From Hetaerina americana (lineage: Eukaryota > Arthropoda > Insecta > Odonata > Calopterygidae), in assembly GCA_022747635.1 (NCBI GenBank), contig JAKTNV010000009.1:28807622-28871621 (forward strand): DNA of 64,000 nt, given 5' to 3'. Shown here one piece after another: positions 24,520 to 36,318 of this stretch. How positions within the stretch are numbered: position 1 is the first letter of the stretch; the number at the start of each line of letters is the position of its first letter. The translations under genes and the position numbers were made by a program. The notes under the pieces are model-generated. The model was given only the letters and a program-made list of their open reading frames with translations. It searched no databases and was not told the origin of the DNA.

Positions 24520-24715
24520 TTCATGAACCCCATTCTATGTGTAAAAATAACTCAATCTTTAGCTCTGCATACTTTCTAACTTCATGTATTCATCCAAAAT
24601 CCTATTCTTTTCCTTCTGCTTACTTTCCCAGCATTCATATACCATTCCTTCCTGCACTTCTCTATCTCCATTATTCTATATCTTGTCGCTTATATGAAAG
24701 TATTTGTTAATCTTC
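24520..24715 (-). pseudogene. Possible LINE tail relic
   Basis: The minus strand reads MLGK-AEGKE, then a short gap, then EVRKYAELKIELFLH. This parallels the L-G-K-R-G-R-G-R and G-S-Y-A-E-L-K ending of the main LINE family. It is heavily decayed. Confidence 0.4.
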
Positions 24716-25669
24716 CATTTTTCACACTAGTAACAGCTAATATATTCATGCAACCTTATTTGTATGTTATGAGGAAGACTTTCATTACAAAATTTCTCTG
24801 CGAAGATAACAATGAGCATCTCAACGTAACAAAGCACTAGATTCTTTTGCATCAAAAAAGGTAGTCGTTTGCCCCTTTTTTTAGAATGTAAATCATTTAG
24901 TTCAAATCAGCTGTTCTGAGAAATGTCTGTAGTTAATTTTTAAAGTTCACGGGGACAGTATTCTCCTTTAGCATCTTTATAACGGGAGTATATGGTTTGT
25001 TTTCTACGCAATATTCTCCATAGAAGACGGTAATTTAAACTTTTTATTTGCTGACTGCGATTGTAGAATTTTTTACCCAAGTCTAACGGTGAAAAATTCG
25101 TTCAGAACGGTTCAGCGTTATATGAATTTGACTAAGGAGGATTCAACTTTTTTAACCATTCTGAGAACAGATATTAATTCAATAGATTTTTTTTGTGAAA
25201 GGGCATCAACTTAGTTTCAACCAAACGTAGTTTTGCATATTTACCATAAAATAACTATTTATATACATGAAGACCCATTTCGATCACTATTCTATTACTC
25301 AAATAGCCTTGATAATTCTAAATTCGTACATACTAAGTAAGAACCTCGCGTATTACCGAAAAAATGCATGGCCAAACCAGTAGTACAAATGTACTGAAGT
25401 AGATTTAAATTACTTATTACCGATTTGATGGAGATACTATTTTTTATACAAACGACTCACACATTATAGCATTCCAACTACAGGAAGAATTAAAATCTTT
25501 AAAGAACACACCACAAGAAAATTAGGTTGAGAAGCTTCTTGATTATTATATTTTTTTGGTGGTATAACATTCAAGGTTTCGAGGAATACGAAATTAACAA
25601 TCCTAAATTTCTTAGCCTCGCATAATTAGACACGACCTATTACCCGGAACTACAATAAACCCTTATTGA
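24716..25669. other. Unassigned AT-rich stretch
   Basis: No feature recognised. Confidence 0.4.
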
Positions 25670-25990
25670 ACTCTGCATACATTCTACCTTTATTGATATC
25701 GTCCTATACACCTGTTCATTTTTCCTCCCACTAGGTCGCTTCGCTTCGCCCAAGGTTCTCCCATCTATTGCTTCTTTTCACATTCTATCGTAAATGAAAA
25801 CGCTCTGTATCCCCATTTCTCCCGACCACTCTCTCCCATTCCCCTGCTATCACAGTTCCTCTTAGTTTGATTTCCTTTCCATTTTAATTTTTCCATCCTA
25901 CGGAGGATTTCCATCTCGTAATCCTCTTATCCATGCCCATCGTCCTCCATCAATTATCAAGTTTCCGCACCGTTCAAACCCATGCTCTAT
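25670..25990 (-). pseudogene. LINE relic, post-polymerase region
   Basis: The minus strand reads YEMEILRRMEKLKWKGNQT, then MGESGREKWGYRAF. These correspond to the EM-RRM-K-KW-T-NEEV block and the following R-W-I-H block. Stops and frame changes are frequent. Confidence 0.5.
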
Positions 25991-26809
25991 ATTATAATTT
26001 TCACTAATCATTTCATAATATCGTTACTGAATACCCCGGCCATGAGTTCCTTTCTACTGGTGAAGATGTTACAAATCACCCCCATGATTGCACTTCTAAA
26101 TCTTATTTTTCTAAATCCTTACTTAGTTCAGCGGCTGTGTTTACTTTCATCATGGTTTTATTTGATTTAAATTTCCGTGATGCCCTTCAAAACTCCCAAC
26201 CCATCATGCCTTGCCCTAAGCTATATCCATCTCCGTCAAATTCTCTTTTTATGTCTAAAATTTCATATCTATTATCCTAACCACATACTAGTATATTCTC
26301 TATGGGATCTTTCCATATTCCTTGAATCTTTCTGGGCTCGATCGATTCCTTTCGTATCTATGATTTATGCACCGATGCTCCCTTCTGATAGTCCTTTCAC
26401 TTCCTATTCAGCACACCATTTTACCTCCTCCCTCGATAACCTTTTCATACCCTCGGTCTGCGTCTACCGCCAGGCTTCGGTCACCCTTTTAGTTTCACGC
26501 CTCGGTTTATTATTTAACTATTTGTTCTTTCTTCTTCATAATTCTATAGTTACATTCTTCCATTTCCTTCTCTATGCTATTATTTATAGTTTATGTAATT
26601 CATAGTTCCCTTGTTACCTATTACCTATTAACTGTTCTTACAGCTTCCTTTAAGGATTTCAACTACACTTTTATGAGATGCTCCGCATTCTCTTCTCCTG
26701 CGCCCATCTCCTTGTCCTCACTTCTAAACTTCGCCACCATCTCATGTTTCTCTTTTCTTTTTATCTCGGTTAATACTTATTAATTCCATTTCATTTACCG
26801 CCTTTCCAG
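25991..26809 (-). other. Pyrimidine-rich stretch, probably more decayed element
   Basis: A/G-rich on the minus strand, like the LINE relic beside it, with charged translations such as KKRETEMVAKFRSEDKEMGA. No diagnostic polymerase or endonuclease motif is seen. I infer a mobile-element origin from composition and position only. Confidence 0.25.
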
Positions 26810-26816
26810 TCTTATC

Positions 26817-27110
26817 GTAGTAGTTGTTTTTAAGGGAGGCGACCGACAGCTAAGGTCATTTTCGCCATTAGGGATGGATGGGTAATAAGGGGTGGTGGGA
26901 AACCCGGCGTCGGCCTTAGCCTACTCCTAACAAAGGCGCCAAGGGGTCCGCTGCTTAACGTCCCATCCGACGGACGGTGTACTCACTTAAAATGCTCTCA
27001 GCAAAGCACCTCAAATAGGGATTAGGATACCAATGAAATACTAATCGCCTCTCGGGCCATATGGTGGGAAGGCAGAACGCTAGCCTCTGCACCGACCCAA
27101 TCCCCAGAGT
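26817..27110 (-). repeat. SINE-A copy 4
   Basis: Minus-strand copy with tail gtagtagttgttttt, ggcgaccgacagct near 26,838 and gcttaacgtcccatccgacg near 26,952. The B-box region is rearranged (cctctcgggccatatggtgg), so an internal promoter is unlikely to remain. Right end at gacccaatcccc. Confidence 0.75.
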
Positions 27111-27126
27111 ATTATCCTTTCTTATC

Positions 27127-27900
27127 TGATGTTGCACTTCATTAGCCCTGAATTACACTCACACTCTGAATCTGTATCAGGACACAGGTAAATATGCGAG
27201 TTAAGTACACTGTCCCGGAAATACGTGCATAGATATAATATAGCCTTACTGATATTTCTCTGAGTCCCCAGGCGTTTATGGGCGGAGGCAAACCTCCATC
27301 TTTTGTGGCGTTTAAATTAAGTGTTCCTTATAATAAAGTCCTGTCTTCTGCAACACTCTATAATCTTCTCGCCGCGGTCCTTTCTCCCTTCGCCCTTTAC
27401 CGCCAAATCCTCCTCCTATTTGTTTCCTACCACAAGTACCCAAAATTATTTGATATAATTGATTGTCTCTGTCGATATCGTCCTCCCTATGATTGCTTGG
27501 TGGAGTGTAGGCTTAACAACGGCCAAGTTCGTTGGTTTAGCTTTTACTTCTACTGATACTATTCTATCAGTCGCTTGCTTTATGTTTACTGCCCTACTTA
27601 CTACATTTTTGTTATTATGATGGCCACCCCTTGCTAGTGCCCTTCCCCGCCGCTGTGTGCTACTCTATAACTATCGATGCAGTAATTCCCGCTATCCTTC
27701 CATCTCATCCCGCACTACAGTAAAGCATATACATTTCCTCTCTTTATTTATCGCTTTATATTTTCTATTTTTTTTGTTCTCAATTCGTCCTAACATTCAA
27801 AGTCCCTATTCTAACTGGCTTGGTCCTCTTCTGTCTTTTCCTCGCTGCCACTGCAGTCGATTTCACTTGCAAGTTCTGTTATGACGACCGTGAAAAGCAG
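27127..27900. other. Unassigned pyrimidine-rich stretch
   Basis: Pyrimidine-biased on + with short Ser/Leu/Phe-rich frames. No recognisable domain. Confidence 0.3.
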
Positions 27901-30110
27901 AATATTTTTATGAGACCTTACTAGCGAAAGATTAAATTGGCCTTTAACCTTCTCGTCAATTTCCTCATTACCATCTAACAAATCAAAATCCTGCGCTGTC
28001 TTGTCCGCATGATCCCATATTATTTCACTAAGGAGAGGTCAGGAGTGAGGGTAAATGGATCAGACTCCTTTGCAGTCGCCTCACTGAAGAATTGACGCTA
28101 TGCGGACTACCCCCTTACGTCTGGCTCCAACCCTTCGGCCTTTTTGAAATGGGGGACGCTACTTTTCTTTCGCGAACAATGACAATTGCTCACGCCGGTA
28201 CAGCTTTAGGCGTTATTAGAACGAACAAACCCCTTCCAACACAAAATTTTAGTTCTTGGGGAGTGTTCCTGATTATATCATTAGTAATTTATTTTCTAGA
28301 ACCGCGTTACTAATACCAGAAGTTATTAGAGTATTTTAGATATCCATAAAGTTTTATACATGAGAAATTATTCAGAGTCAGTTCTTTGGAAAAACTCAAG
28401 TACAAACTCAAACAGAAATTATTCACTAAATTTATCTATCTAGAATGGACACCAAAATAAGGTTCCCTCATATGAAAGTATTCAATAATTACATTATTTG
28501 AATTTAATTTGGCATCTCTGGTGTTTCTTTGCTGCCCTTTCATAGTCACCCCGCAGCACAATCATGCAGCGTGTTGATTTACATATTTATGAATGAATGA
28601 CTGAATTGATGAATATATATATAACTCTTATGTTCGTGTTAAGAAGGAAAATGACATCTAAATACATTTAAAAATATAGTTGGTTGTCCGATTATTTAGC
28701 TAAAGGAAGCATGGGAAAGCCTTCATTCTATAACTCTATTTCTTTCGATAATAAGCTTGGTATTTATTCATTATTCCTTTTTGTATATATTTTACTTAAT
28801 ATGTGTACACAATGATGAAAGAGTAGCGTGTATCCATAATTAGTTTGGCCTCATTGACAGCAGCATAACTTCCTCTCTTCTGAATACAGAAGTCGCGTTA
28901 TTCCATCGCCTTAGACTTCGATGTTAGAGCTTGCTTCTTTCGGCATTTCTCAATTAAAAACTCAATATATAGGCTATTATATTAGAATTTGAATACTAAT
29001 GGTAATAGCCTTCGATTTTAATTTTCTTTAGTGAGTAAATTATAAAAATAACATTCCTCATACGAGGCACAATTCTACGTTATCATTTACATAATAATGA
29101 ATGAGAAATACCGTGACTCAGTTAATGATTTGGATTTTCTGCGAGGTGGTAAATAAGAAAATGTTAATTAAATAGCTTGTTGGCTGTTTAATTCAGGTAG
29201 CGAAACTTGAGGAAATGCCTTTTAAAGTCTGGGATACTTAAAATTTCACTGCTTTTCGTCATATAACAATTTGTTTTATTTTTTATTTTTGGTAATCACG
29301 TGGAAAAATTGCAAAAAATACACAAACATGCATTCGTAAAAATCTTGTCATGTAATTCACCAAGTCTGGTTTTCTTCCTCCGACTGTTCGATGACTGACT
29401 CTGCTGTTAAACGCCGCCAAAAGAATTACTGACCTCTTGGAATACCTGTGTATACAGAAAACGAATTATGCGCAGGGGAAAGCACGATTTCTCAACATTC
29501 CTACCTTATTTTCCCAAGCCAAGCTCCCAATTTTTTAATAGTAATTTAGGAGATCGTTGATCTAAAACAAATGGTCTCACGATCAAAATATTTAAATAAT
29601 GGGTTTAAAGAAATCCACGTAGAAATAACAAAAGGCACCGGATCTAATTTATGGGAGAGTTGAGTATTACTAAGTTAATATATTCATATCACAGAGAGAA
29701 TTAACGAGTCAATTACATTAATTTGCCTTAGGCATGCTTGCTATGAAAAAATCATCAATATTTTCTAAATACTACTTTATTACGAGTTAAAATAAATACT
29801 TATAGAAGCTTTTTCCTTACCGCTATGCAGATGTAGATGCTTAAAATGTGTGCACACATATCCTTTATTTAACGTATTAAAGATAGATGAATGACTTGTT
29901 GTTTATATTTTTGTCTTTCCTCCCTAACTTCTTCAATAGCACCAAAGACAAATATCAATAAAAAATCTCAAATTATATGTCCGAAAATCATTAAAACTTC
30001 CCCACCGATGTGCAATGGAGAATTAATGTAGAAACTCGAACACATACAAACATATAGGATGCGTGAAGTCTCTAAGTAGAATATCCGATACCACCCCTTG
30101 GTAAAGAAAC
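27901..30110. other. Unassigned stretch
   Basis: A mixed-composition patch at 28,080-28,250 (gacaattgctcacgcc) stands out from the AT-rich surroundings but is unidentified. 28,300-30,110 is AT-rich with nothing recognised. Confidence 0.35.
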
Positions 30111-31200
30111 GTTAAGCATGAATCACCGTTGTGAAACATACTTGAAAATCAGTTGGCATACAATTCCAGTTCAACCCGTGAAAAGGGACGGAAATCACAG
30201 TTGCGGTGAGCAAAATTGAGTTGTTTTCTAAGAGGGTTTTCTTTTCAGCCTCGGCTCGGTTCGGGACCGTTATTACGACCGAATATTTAGGTTGATAGAC
30301 TCTGATAGGGATGAGAAAAAAGGGCAGCGGAAAAGTAATGTAAAGGAAGCGTGTGACGTGACGCGGGCGACGGGTTGGGGCGGGTTTGGCTTTGCAGTGG
30401 AGGTGAGGAAAGCCATCTGCAGGTAGAGCGTGGAAGCATTGCGGGATAGTTGGGAGCGGGGAGGCAGGGCGAAAATGAAGTGTACGTACATATGTGTGTG
30501 GAAGGGGTTGGGAGATATGCAGGGGGCGCAGGAATAGGAGGTGGAATAGGTAGAATCGGGCGGGGGGGGGATAAAGGTATGTTGGCAGGGGCCGGGCGAA
30601 GGGAGAGGTGAGAAGGCTCGAGAGAGGGGAAACGCGGTGCGCCGCGGACCAATCGCGGGGAAGAATAGCTTCAGTTGTGTGCAGCAGCACTGGGTAGGGA
30701 AGGGGAGTTTTGAGTCGCATCTTTATTCGCGGGAAGAATAGCTGCGGTGTTCTGGTGAGGAGATAAGGGAGGCAGAAAGGAAAGATGTGTCGGTGGGCGG
30801 GGAGGAGGGGCGGATCGGAGGAGTGGGACGATGGCAATGCCATTGAAAAGGAGAGAGGTATGAGGGGGGGACGACGTGGAGGGGAAGAAGGGATAGGCGT
30901 GTTTTCCGTGGGGGGTCGGGCACAGAACAATAAGAATAAATCAGGGGATAAGTGTTTTCGCTTGGTGTGGCGGCGCTTTTATGAGATAGGGATCGGGCGG
31001 GAGGGAGGTGAGAGGGTCGGTGATGTTGCCGTGATGAGGGGGGAGATGGGAATTAATAGAATTCTGGGAAGGGTGAAGGGAGGGAAATATAAAAGGGAGA
31101 TGGCCGAAGATCTCTCTCTCCGCTCGGGTCGGAAAATGCGTAACAAAAGAATTGAGTCTTTCTCGGGACGGGAGCCTAGAGAGGAGCGCCCCTAGGTGTC
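30111..31200. other. Purine-skewed GC-rich block
   Basis: G/A-rich on +, with long overlapping frames on both strands (272 codons on -), all Pro/Ser/Leu- or Gly/Arg-rich and attributable to composition. A TATA-like ATATAAAAGGGAG lies at 31,087-31,099 followed by a CT-repeat. No initiator match. Confidence 0.25.
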
Positions 31201-31704
31201 ATTCAACCGCTTCGGTCGATACACAAGAATCCTCGTCAATACAAAGCGGGCCTCCTGTGCGGTCAGCGGGATTGCATCCTGGATTTCATTTTTTTTCAAA
31301 AGTCCATATTTTGCACAATTGTGCTTTCCTTCGCGAGAGAAGACCGTTGGAAAGGTAGTATGGATGGTTGAATTGCAAGACATGGGGTGTAGGTGGAGGA
31401 GGGGTGTTGCTCGCCCAAGAGTAAAATAGGAAAAATCGCTATGGGACCAGAGTAGGATTTGAAGGGACGGATCGAAACGTTTAGCCTGTTAAGGAATGCT
31501 GTTAGGGGACCGATGAGTCACCTGGAATTGAGAAACGGAGGGAAAGTAAAAATGCAAAGGGCTACTTATGGCTACAGAAAAGGAGAGAATAAGAAGAATG
31601 GTTGGAAATATTTAGTATATTGTTGTTCAGATGAGAAAATGTTGAGGATTAATTAAGACTCCCGAGTTGATGTTGTAACTAGTGTACTGGCTCGTGTAAG
31701 TGCT
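31201..31704. other. Unassigned stretch
   Basis: No feature recognised. Confidence 0.35.
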
Positions 31705-32030
31705 GTACGATGGCTAGGCTAGGTGGCAAGCGTAGGTTTGGTGGCTTCCCACCCCGACGATCCTGATACGAATCCCGGTTGAGGCAGGATTTTTCAGTGG
31801 TAACCCAATCCCTAATTGCTGGAGAGGGCACTTCAAATGGAGGGCGCCGTCAGTTGGATGGGATGCTCAATTGTGTGGCCCCATGGCGCCTTTTGTTAAA
31901 ATTAATTGGAATACGTGGATTTTCCTCCACTCTCCCTGCAAATTTTCTGAAAATCCTACTTCTGCCAAATTTACCCACCAATTTCTAATGGCGCAAATGA
32001 CCTCAGCTGTCAGTTTTCTCCCCTATGAAC
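31705..32030 (+). repeat. SINE-A copy 5
   Basis: Plus-strand, more diverged copy. B box tacgaatcccggttgagg near 31,767, tttttcagtggtaaccc, ttggatgggatgctcaa, ccatggcgccttttg, and gcgcaaatgacctcagctgt near the end. The (CTA)n tail is reduced. Confidence 0.75.
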
Positions 32031-32459
32031 TAATGGTACTGTGAGGAATACGGGTGTTCATTTTTATAATTGTTTTTTCCTAGTTGAGTTGGAAATTTCA
32101 AGCCAGTTATTGAATTAAATGAAAGGTTCTTTTTGTTTTTAGCTCTCAAAAAAAGACGCATGATGTTTCGGAAATGGATTAATGGCATGGCTAAACTAGT
32201 CGTGGAAAAAATTTGGAATGAAATCGGAGTTCTATCAGCCTCATGATCTTATAATCTGCTCTCAGTTCATCTATTGTACTACAGGATTTTTTTATTCTCA
32301 TGGAACTAGAAAACTCTACTCTCCAATTCTCGCGAAAACGAGAATGCACCGATTAGGGGTATAATTTTGCCTGGCACGAAGATATACGAGTATGGCCAGC
32401 AGGTTAGGCATCTGCTATGTAAAGTTTTCATACATATTTATTTTTAATACCCTTACTTA
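32031..32459. other. Unassigned AT-rich stretch
   Basis: Nothing recognised. Confidence 0.4.
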
Positions 32460-32950
32460 ACGTCTCTATCATCATTACCATCATCTTTGTAAATTCTTGT
32501 CTGACTAATGCAAGACTTCCTATGTCCCCACCACTTAGACCATTTTGGTCCACAACACTTCCAAGCTAGGTAAACGGTTCCCCCTGCTCTAGCTTGTTAC
32601 CTGCTATTTTATTGTTTGGCTTAGCTCTTCCCTTCCTCGAAAACGACATAATATTTGTTGATCTTGCATTAATTCTCACCATTGAGATCAAATGCATTCG
32701 GGAATTATTGCACCTCCTTGACTGACTGGCTAGGTAGAGCTCGATCATTCGCGGACCTAACTGATTTAATGGATTCCCCGTCGACTTTCATTACTATTTC
32801 CAGCTCTTCCTTTGTCTCTTTTACCATTCCCTCCGCATCAACTTTGAAAAACGCGGGTGACAATTGACAGCTTGGCTTATCCCTCTCCTTAGCACTGCAC
32901 ATCCCTACTCCGGCACTCTCATCTAAGCCGTTTGAGACATGCACAGGTCG
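32460..32950 (-). pseudogene. LINE relic, reverse transcriptase palm
   Basis: The minus strand reads SCQLSPAFFKVDAEGMVKET, then EELEIVMKVDGESIKSVRSA, then ND, and further on MVRINARSTNIMSFSRKG, then NKIAGNKLEQGEPFT. In LINE polymerases these are the QGC-LSP-LFN-Y-E block, the FADD catalytic box (here S-A-N-D, so inactivated), the INxxKTK-M block, and the I-G-LEQV-F-YLGS block. Order and spacing are right for one ~160-codon piece of a polymerase. Stops separate the pieces. The piece around the active site is homologous to the relic at 17.4 kb. Confidence 0.7.
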
Positions 32951-34050
32951 TGAATAAATAGCCTATCCCTACACTCTAATATTTACTGCAATACAACCAT
33001 TAATTCTACTCAATTATTCGACCAAATGTCTTCTTGAAATCTGCGAAACTAACCTACGTATACGTCCTGATCGTACTCTGTGGTCGTCTCTATTGGTGAC
33101 CTAATTATTGCAAATGCTTCACGTTATGTATTTATCATTGTAGTTATATAATTTTACTTACCAATGTGGTACTCACTTAAACCAACGGTCCTTTCTTGAA
33201 CTCTAAAGAGAACAGAGGGAGAAGAGAGAATAAAAACAGGAATGTCGCGCGGCTGCAGGTCAACGCGCTGTTCATCACCTCACTCTATCTTACCTACCGT
33301 ACGTATGCGGACCAGGTCTGCAGTCAGTAGCCTGCAGCTTCCTGATATGAAGCCAATGGGGAACCGTGAGCTACCAATCGCGATTCTTAATTCGCCTTTG
33401 CGATAAAATGGGTCTCCCACAAATCACTGCGTATTATTTGACCTTTTCTTTTATTTCATTAACGAAATTTACTTAAATACATAATTAAAAATAAAAATAA
33501 CAATCGTTGTGACCCGCGCTCGTGTCCAGAATTGTAATATTTTCCAGATATAGGTATATTTTTATTTCCTGAACTCTTTACCTTAATAGATTTTGTAGTT
33601 ATGCCTCTGGCATGAATAAGAAGTCTTGCGATCCGTTTGTTTTTCGGTTCTAAGAAAAGTTGTTTACATGAGAAAAAGTAATTTTAAATTACAAAAAGTA
33701 ATTTTAAACATCTTTTCGTCCATTGAATTCTAAAATCAGTTCTCAGAATACCTCGGAGCAGTGCGCGTGTACATTTTCGCCCTCATTGCTGGTATCCTCT
33801 GAAGAGTACATATTCCAGTGAAACAAAGATTTTGGAAACACACTTTATTTAGGTAAATATCATAATGAATGATTTATGCACACGTTTTCTCTATGAGTTT
33901 CGATTAACTCATTTGCTATCGCAAAAATGTGGTCATTATATTCTTCTTTTTTATATTATATCCCTTGACTGGGTTCTTGGCCTCGAGAGAAGAGTGTAAG
34001 TAGTCGAAAGATTGCAAGTAAAGAAGGGTCTCAAGCAGGACAACGGGCCG
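32951..34050. other. Unassigned stretch
   Basis: A mixed-composition patch at 33,240-33,420 (cggctgcaggtcaacgcg, caatcgcgattcttaattcg) is unidentified. The rest is AT-rich. Confidence 0.35.
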
Positions 34051-34125
34051 CGAATAATACATCTGCACAATACCCCGAAAGCTTCCACAAGGACGTGTGT
34101 CGGGGAGTGCTAGGGAACTAGCCAT
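34051..34125 (+). repeat. Dispersed repeat (CTACATCTA-type), diverged copy
   Basis: ATACATCTGCACAATACCCC followed by gaaagcttccacaaggacgt and gtcggggagtgctaggg. It aligns along its length with 36,720-36,795. Similar sequences are, from memory, common dispersed repeats in arthropod genomes; that link is unverified. Confidence 0.5.
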
Positions 34126-34639
34126 GCATGCAGAAATATTAGTTCATACATGGATTTGAGTTTGTCTTATAAAATAAACAAAAACTCTCTTCCACATCCA
34201 TGCTTATATTCATCATGCAATATTTAATGTTTGACTAAATCATTAAAATTGACTTTTTAAATTGATAAATTCTGGCACAAGGCTTCGATTTTTTTATGAT
34301 TGTGTATCATGCGAGAAAACAATGAGTACTTGAATCATTCGGTTACGGTGTTTACCTCTCACATTTTACCCCAGTGTTCCAATCAACCTACGTAACTCGG
34401 TGCCATAATAATTCCCCCGGTGTTGCAAGAAAACTTATTAGTTGTATGCATTGCAAAAAATGGTACTAGTATGAACATGTGGATAGTAAACAATGCAGCA
34501 GTTGGATTTCTATGGATTAATTATTTATTCGGGCTATTGTCTTTGCTGAAGGGTTGCACCCTGATTTCAGCACCAAAGACTCAATACATACGGGATAAAC
34601 ATAAACCCTATAAGATGGAATACCTGCATAGCAACTTCA
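34126..34639. other. Unassigned stretch
   Basis: An open frame from 34,420 runs into the LINE relic that follows but has no recognisable motif of its own. Confidence 0.35.
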
Positions 34640-35172
34640 GCGTTGAGGAGGATAACTTGAGTGTAAAATTAAAGAGCCGTAGTATTCCATTGCATCGTTT
34701 AAACATTTTGATGAATACAAGGAAGAACTTAAACACCCGGGCTCAGCGGTCCAGGGGATACAGAAAATGGCAAAGATGTGAAGGAGAGGGTAAATGCAAT
34801 TCGGGTGAATGGGCGATAAGTCACAGGAGTGGCTGGCGATAAAAAAATACAAATAAATCTCAGGAGTAAAATATATTATATAAGACTGGGAGAAAATGTA
34901 TGACCAACAAGGAAAAATACTTCCAAGCAATTCATGTAAACAAAATGAAACATCTGAGATGGGTGTGTGTTGTAAATAGAAATGATAGAATTATTCAAGA
35001 ATGAAAATGTTATAGGAAGCTGTATTCATAGGGAAGAAAATAAAAGAGAGCAGAATGCCTTTGCTTGAACACGTGGAACTGCGTTCAGAGGCCTAAAGCA
35101 GAGGGTTAAGGGCTATCGGGCGAAAGCAACAGTCTATCGGGCGAAAAAAGCAGAAATAGACCAAGGATAAGT
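34640..35172 (+). pseudogene. RTE-like LINE relic, 5' part (split by Penelope insertion)
   Basis: The plus strand, with frame changes, reads GSAVQGIQKMAKM, SGVKYII, then VNKMKHLRWVCVVNRNDRI. The blocks correspond to the YLGS-Q-NG, S-VICDR-VP-K-K-Y and V-EMRMLRWMCGVTR-DRIRNE segments that follow the polymerase in RTE-type LINEs. This is a different family from the main ETW/GRGRPR LINE here. The frame contains many stops. The copy continues at 36,333 after the inserted Penelope-like element. Nearby, ctatcgggcgaaa is tandemly repeated (35,113-35,125 and 35,134-35,146). Confidence 0.65.
35159..35172. repeat. Target-site duplication, left copy
   Basis: GACCAAGGATAAGT, identical to 36,319-36,332. 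Confidence 0.8.
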
Positions 35173-35201
35173 ATGATGTTGTGCTTTCCCGGCGAATTGC
35201 T

Positions 35202-35270
35202 CTGGAAAAGGCTACTCAGGTCTCCCACCAGGTCAAGTTCTCTATCGTTGAAGCCTACGTTTCGGAAAAG
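35202..35270 (-). repeat. Inverted copy of the Penelope-like 3' end
   Basis: Reverse complement reads cttttccgaaacgtaggctt...gagaacttgacc...cctgagtagccttttccag, parallel to the element's right end at 36,247-36,318. It continues outward for ~29 bases (agcaattcgccgggaaagc and beyond) that the right end lacks. Confidence 0.75.
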
Positions 35271-35666
35271 CCGCCTCGGAAGAGAGGCAGCCTGAACCCT
35301 TAGCGAGAGCTGGAATACCCTACATCTACAAGGTGCGACATTTAGATCCGGATAAATTTCAATTTGAAATTTCCGCCATATCGTAGTTTCACTGGAGGTC
35401 ATGATTGACGTTGTTGAAAACTAAAGGCATCTAGTAAACATATATAACACCAAAATGGCTGAGAAATAACGTACAGGTGCGGAGTCCAATCGAAGAGCCG
35501 TTATTATCGAAATTGTTCACTCTGGGCGTTATATTTCGAAATAGTTCGATTCTTCTGGTAACCCAGATCAGCTATTTACGGTATTGTGGCCAAGTATAAT
35601 GCTTCAAGAAGTCTGGGGAAGGTTTCGCTAACCCGGCGAGGAAATCTCATTTGAGGAAACGCGTGC

Positions 35667-36096
35667 TTGTCCGGATTTAAGCGCCGCATCCTGTATACCA
35701 TTTCCGAAAAAATCTCCAGTATCCTCAAGAAACAGAGCATCGAAACCTCCTTCAGGCCCTTCAGTTCAATCATAGACCATCTGGTAAAGGCCAAAGACTC
35801 CTGCGGCTCTGCGACTCCGGGTGTCTACCGGATAACCTGTGAATGTGGACGGGTGTACGTGGGGGAAACCGGAAGAACGATCGCGACCAGGATCAAGGAA
35901 CATTGCGGACACTAATGACTCTCCCAAACGGAAAAATCCACGGTGGCTGAGCACTCCATCCAACAAGACCATACCATAATACGGGAAAAGGTAAAAATCT
36001 TATGTCGAGAGACAACGTTTTGGGAAAGATTAACCAAGCAATCAATTGAAGAAAAAATTTTCAATCGAGACGCGGGTTACTCCCTTAGTAACATGT
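35667..36096 (+). pseudogene. Penelope-like C-terminus with GIY-YIG endonuclease
   Basis: Penelope-like proteins join a reverse transcriptase to a C-terminal GIY-YIG nuclease that nicks target DNA. This frame begins inside the region linking the two: ILYTISEKISSILKKQSIET, then FRPFSSI. It then shows the nuclease start PGVYRITCECGRVYVGETGR, where G-V-Y and Y-V-G are the GIY and YIG elements, followed by TIATRIKEH, whose R and H belong to the conserved nuclease core. A stop follows at 35,913-35,915. In another frame the domain resumes with TEKSTVAEHSIQQDHTI, ILCRETTFWERLTKQSIEEK and IFNRDAGYSLSN, ending at a stop near 36,096. One frameshift near 35,910-35,930 therefore breaks it. The reverse transcriptase catalytic motifs are absent. 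Confidence 0.8.
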
Positions 36097-36214
36097 GAAA
36101 ACCCGCACTGAGGAAGATCAAGGCGACAAGAAAAAGGCAGGAATCCACCGACCAATCAGAGGGCACCTGAAGGCATGCCCAACTGTATATAAATCGGCCA
36201 TTGCAAAGTCTCGA

Positions 36215-36275
36215 CATCATCAGCCCTGACAATGGAAAACGATTCGTTTTCCGAAACGTTGGCGTCATCGATGGA
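36215..36275 (+). ncRNA. Hammerhead-like ribozyme motif in Penelope-like 3' end
   Basis: Core CTGACAA (36,226-36,232), one extra T, an 8-bp stem GGAAAACG/CGTTTTCC with loop ATT (36,234-36,252), GAAA (36,253-36,256), then stem III ACG/CGT around TTGG and a cleavage-position C at 36,266. The hammerhead consensus is CUGANGA-stem II-GAAA-stem III-UH. Here position 8 is A instead of the essential G, and stem I pairs poorly. Penelope-like elements are known to carry hammerhead ribozymes. The extra base before stem II and the G8 change make activity in this copy unlikely. Confidence 0.5.
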
Positions 36276-36318
36276 GGAACTGGCCCGGTAGAAAACCTGA
36301 GTAGCCTTTTTCACTCCA

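Larger units (their letters stand above)
35173..36318 (+). mobile_element. Penelope-like element, truncated, with self-inverted left end
   Basis: The element lies between the two copies of a 14-bp direct repeat. Right part: end of the polymerase and a GIY-YIG domain, then a 3' untranslated region with a hammerhead-like motif. Left part: 35,202-35,270 is an inverted relative of 36,247-36,318. Both contain TTTTCCGAAACGT and, in matching orientation, CCTGAGTAGCCTTTT. Penelope-like elements are known for partial, inverted or tandem end arrangements, so the layout fits the group. The copy lacks most of the reverse transcriptase and cannot move by itself. Its low GC decay relative to the host LINE suggests it is younger than that LINE. 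The exact internal junction, between ~35,280 and ~35,640, is not resolved. Confidence 0.75.

Noticed and set aside
30112..30930. 272-codon open frame on the minus strand
   Set aside because: Pro/Ser/Leu-rich with no domain, lies in a G/A-skewed block where several frames on both strands are open; composition explains it.
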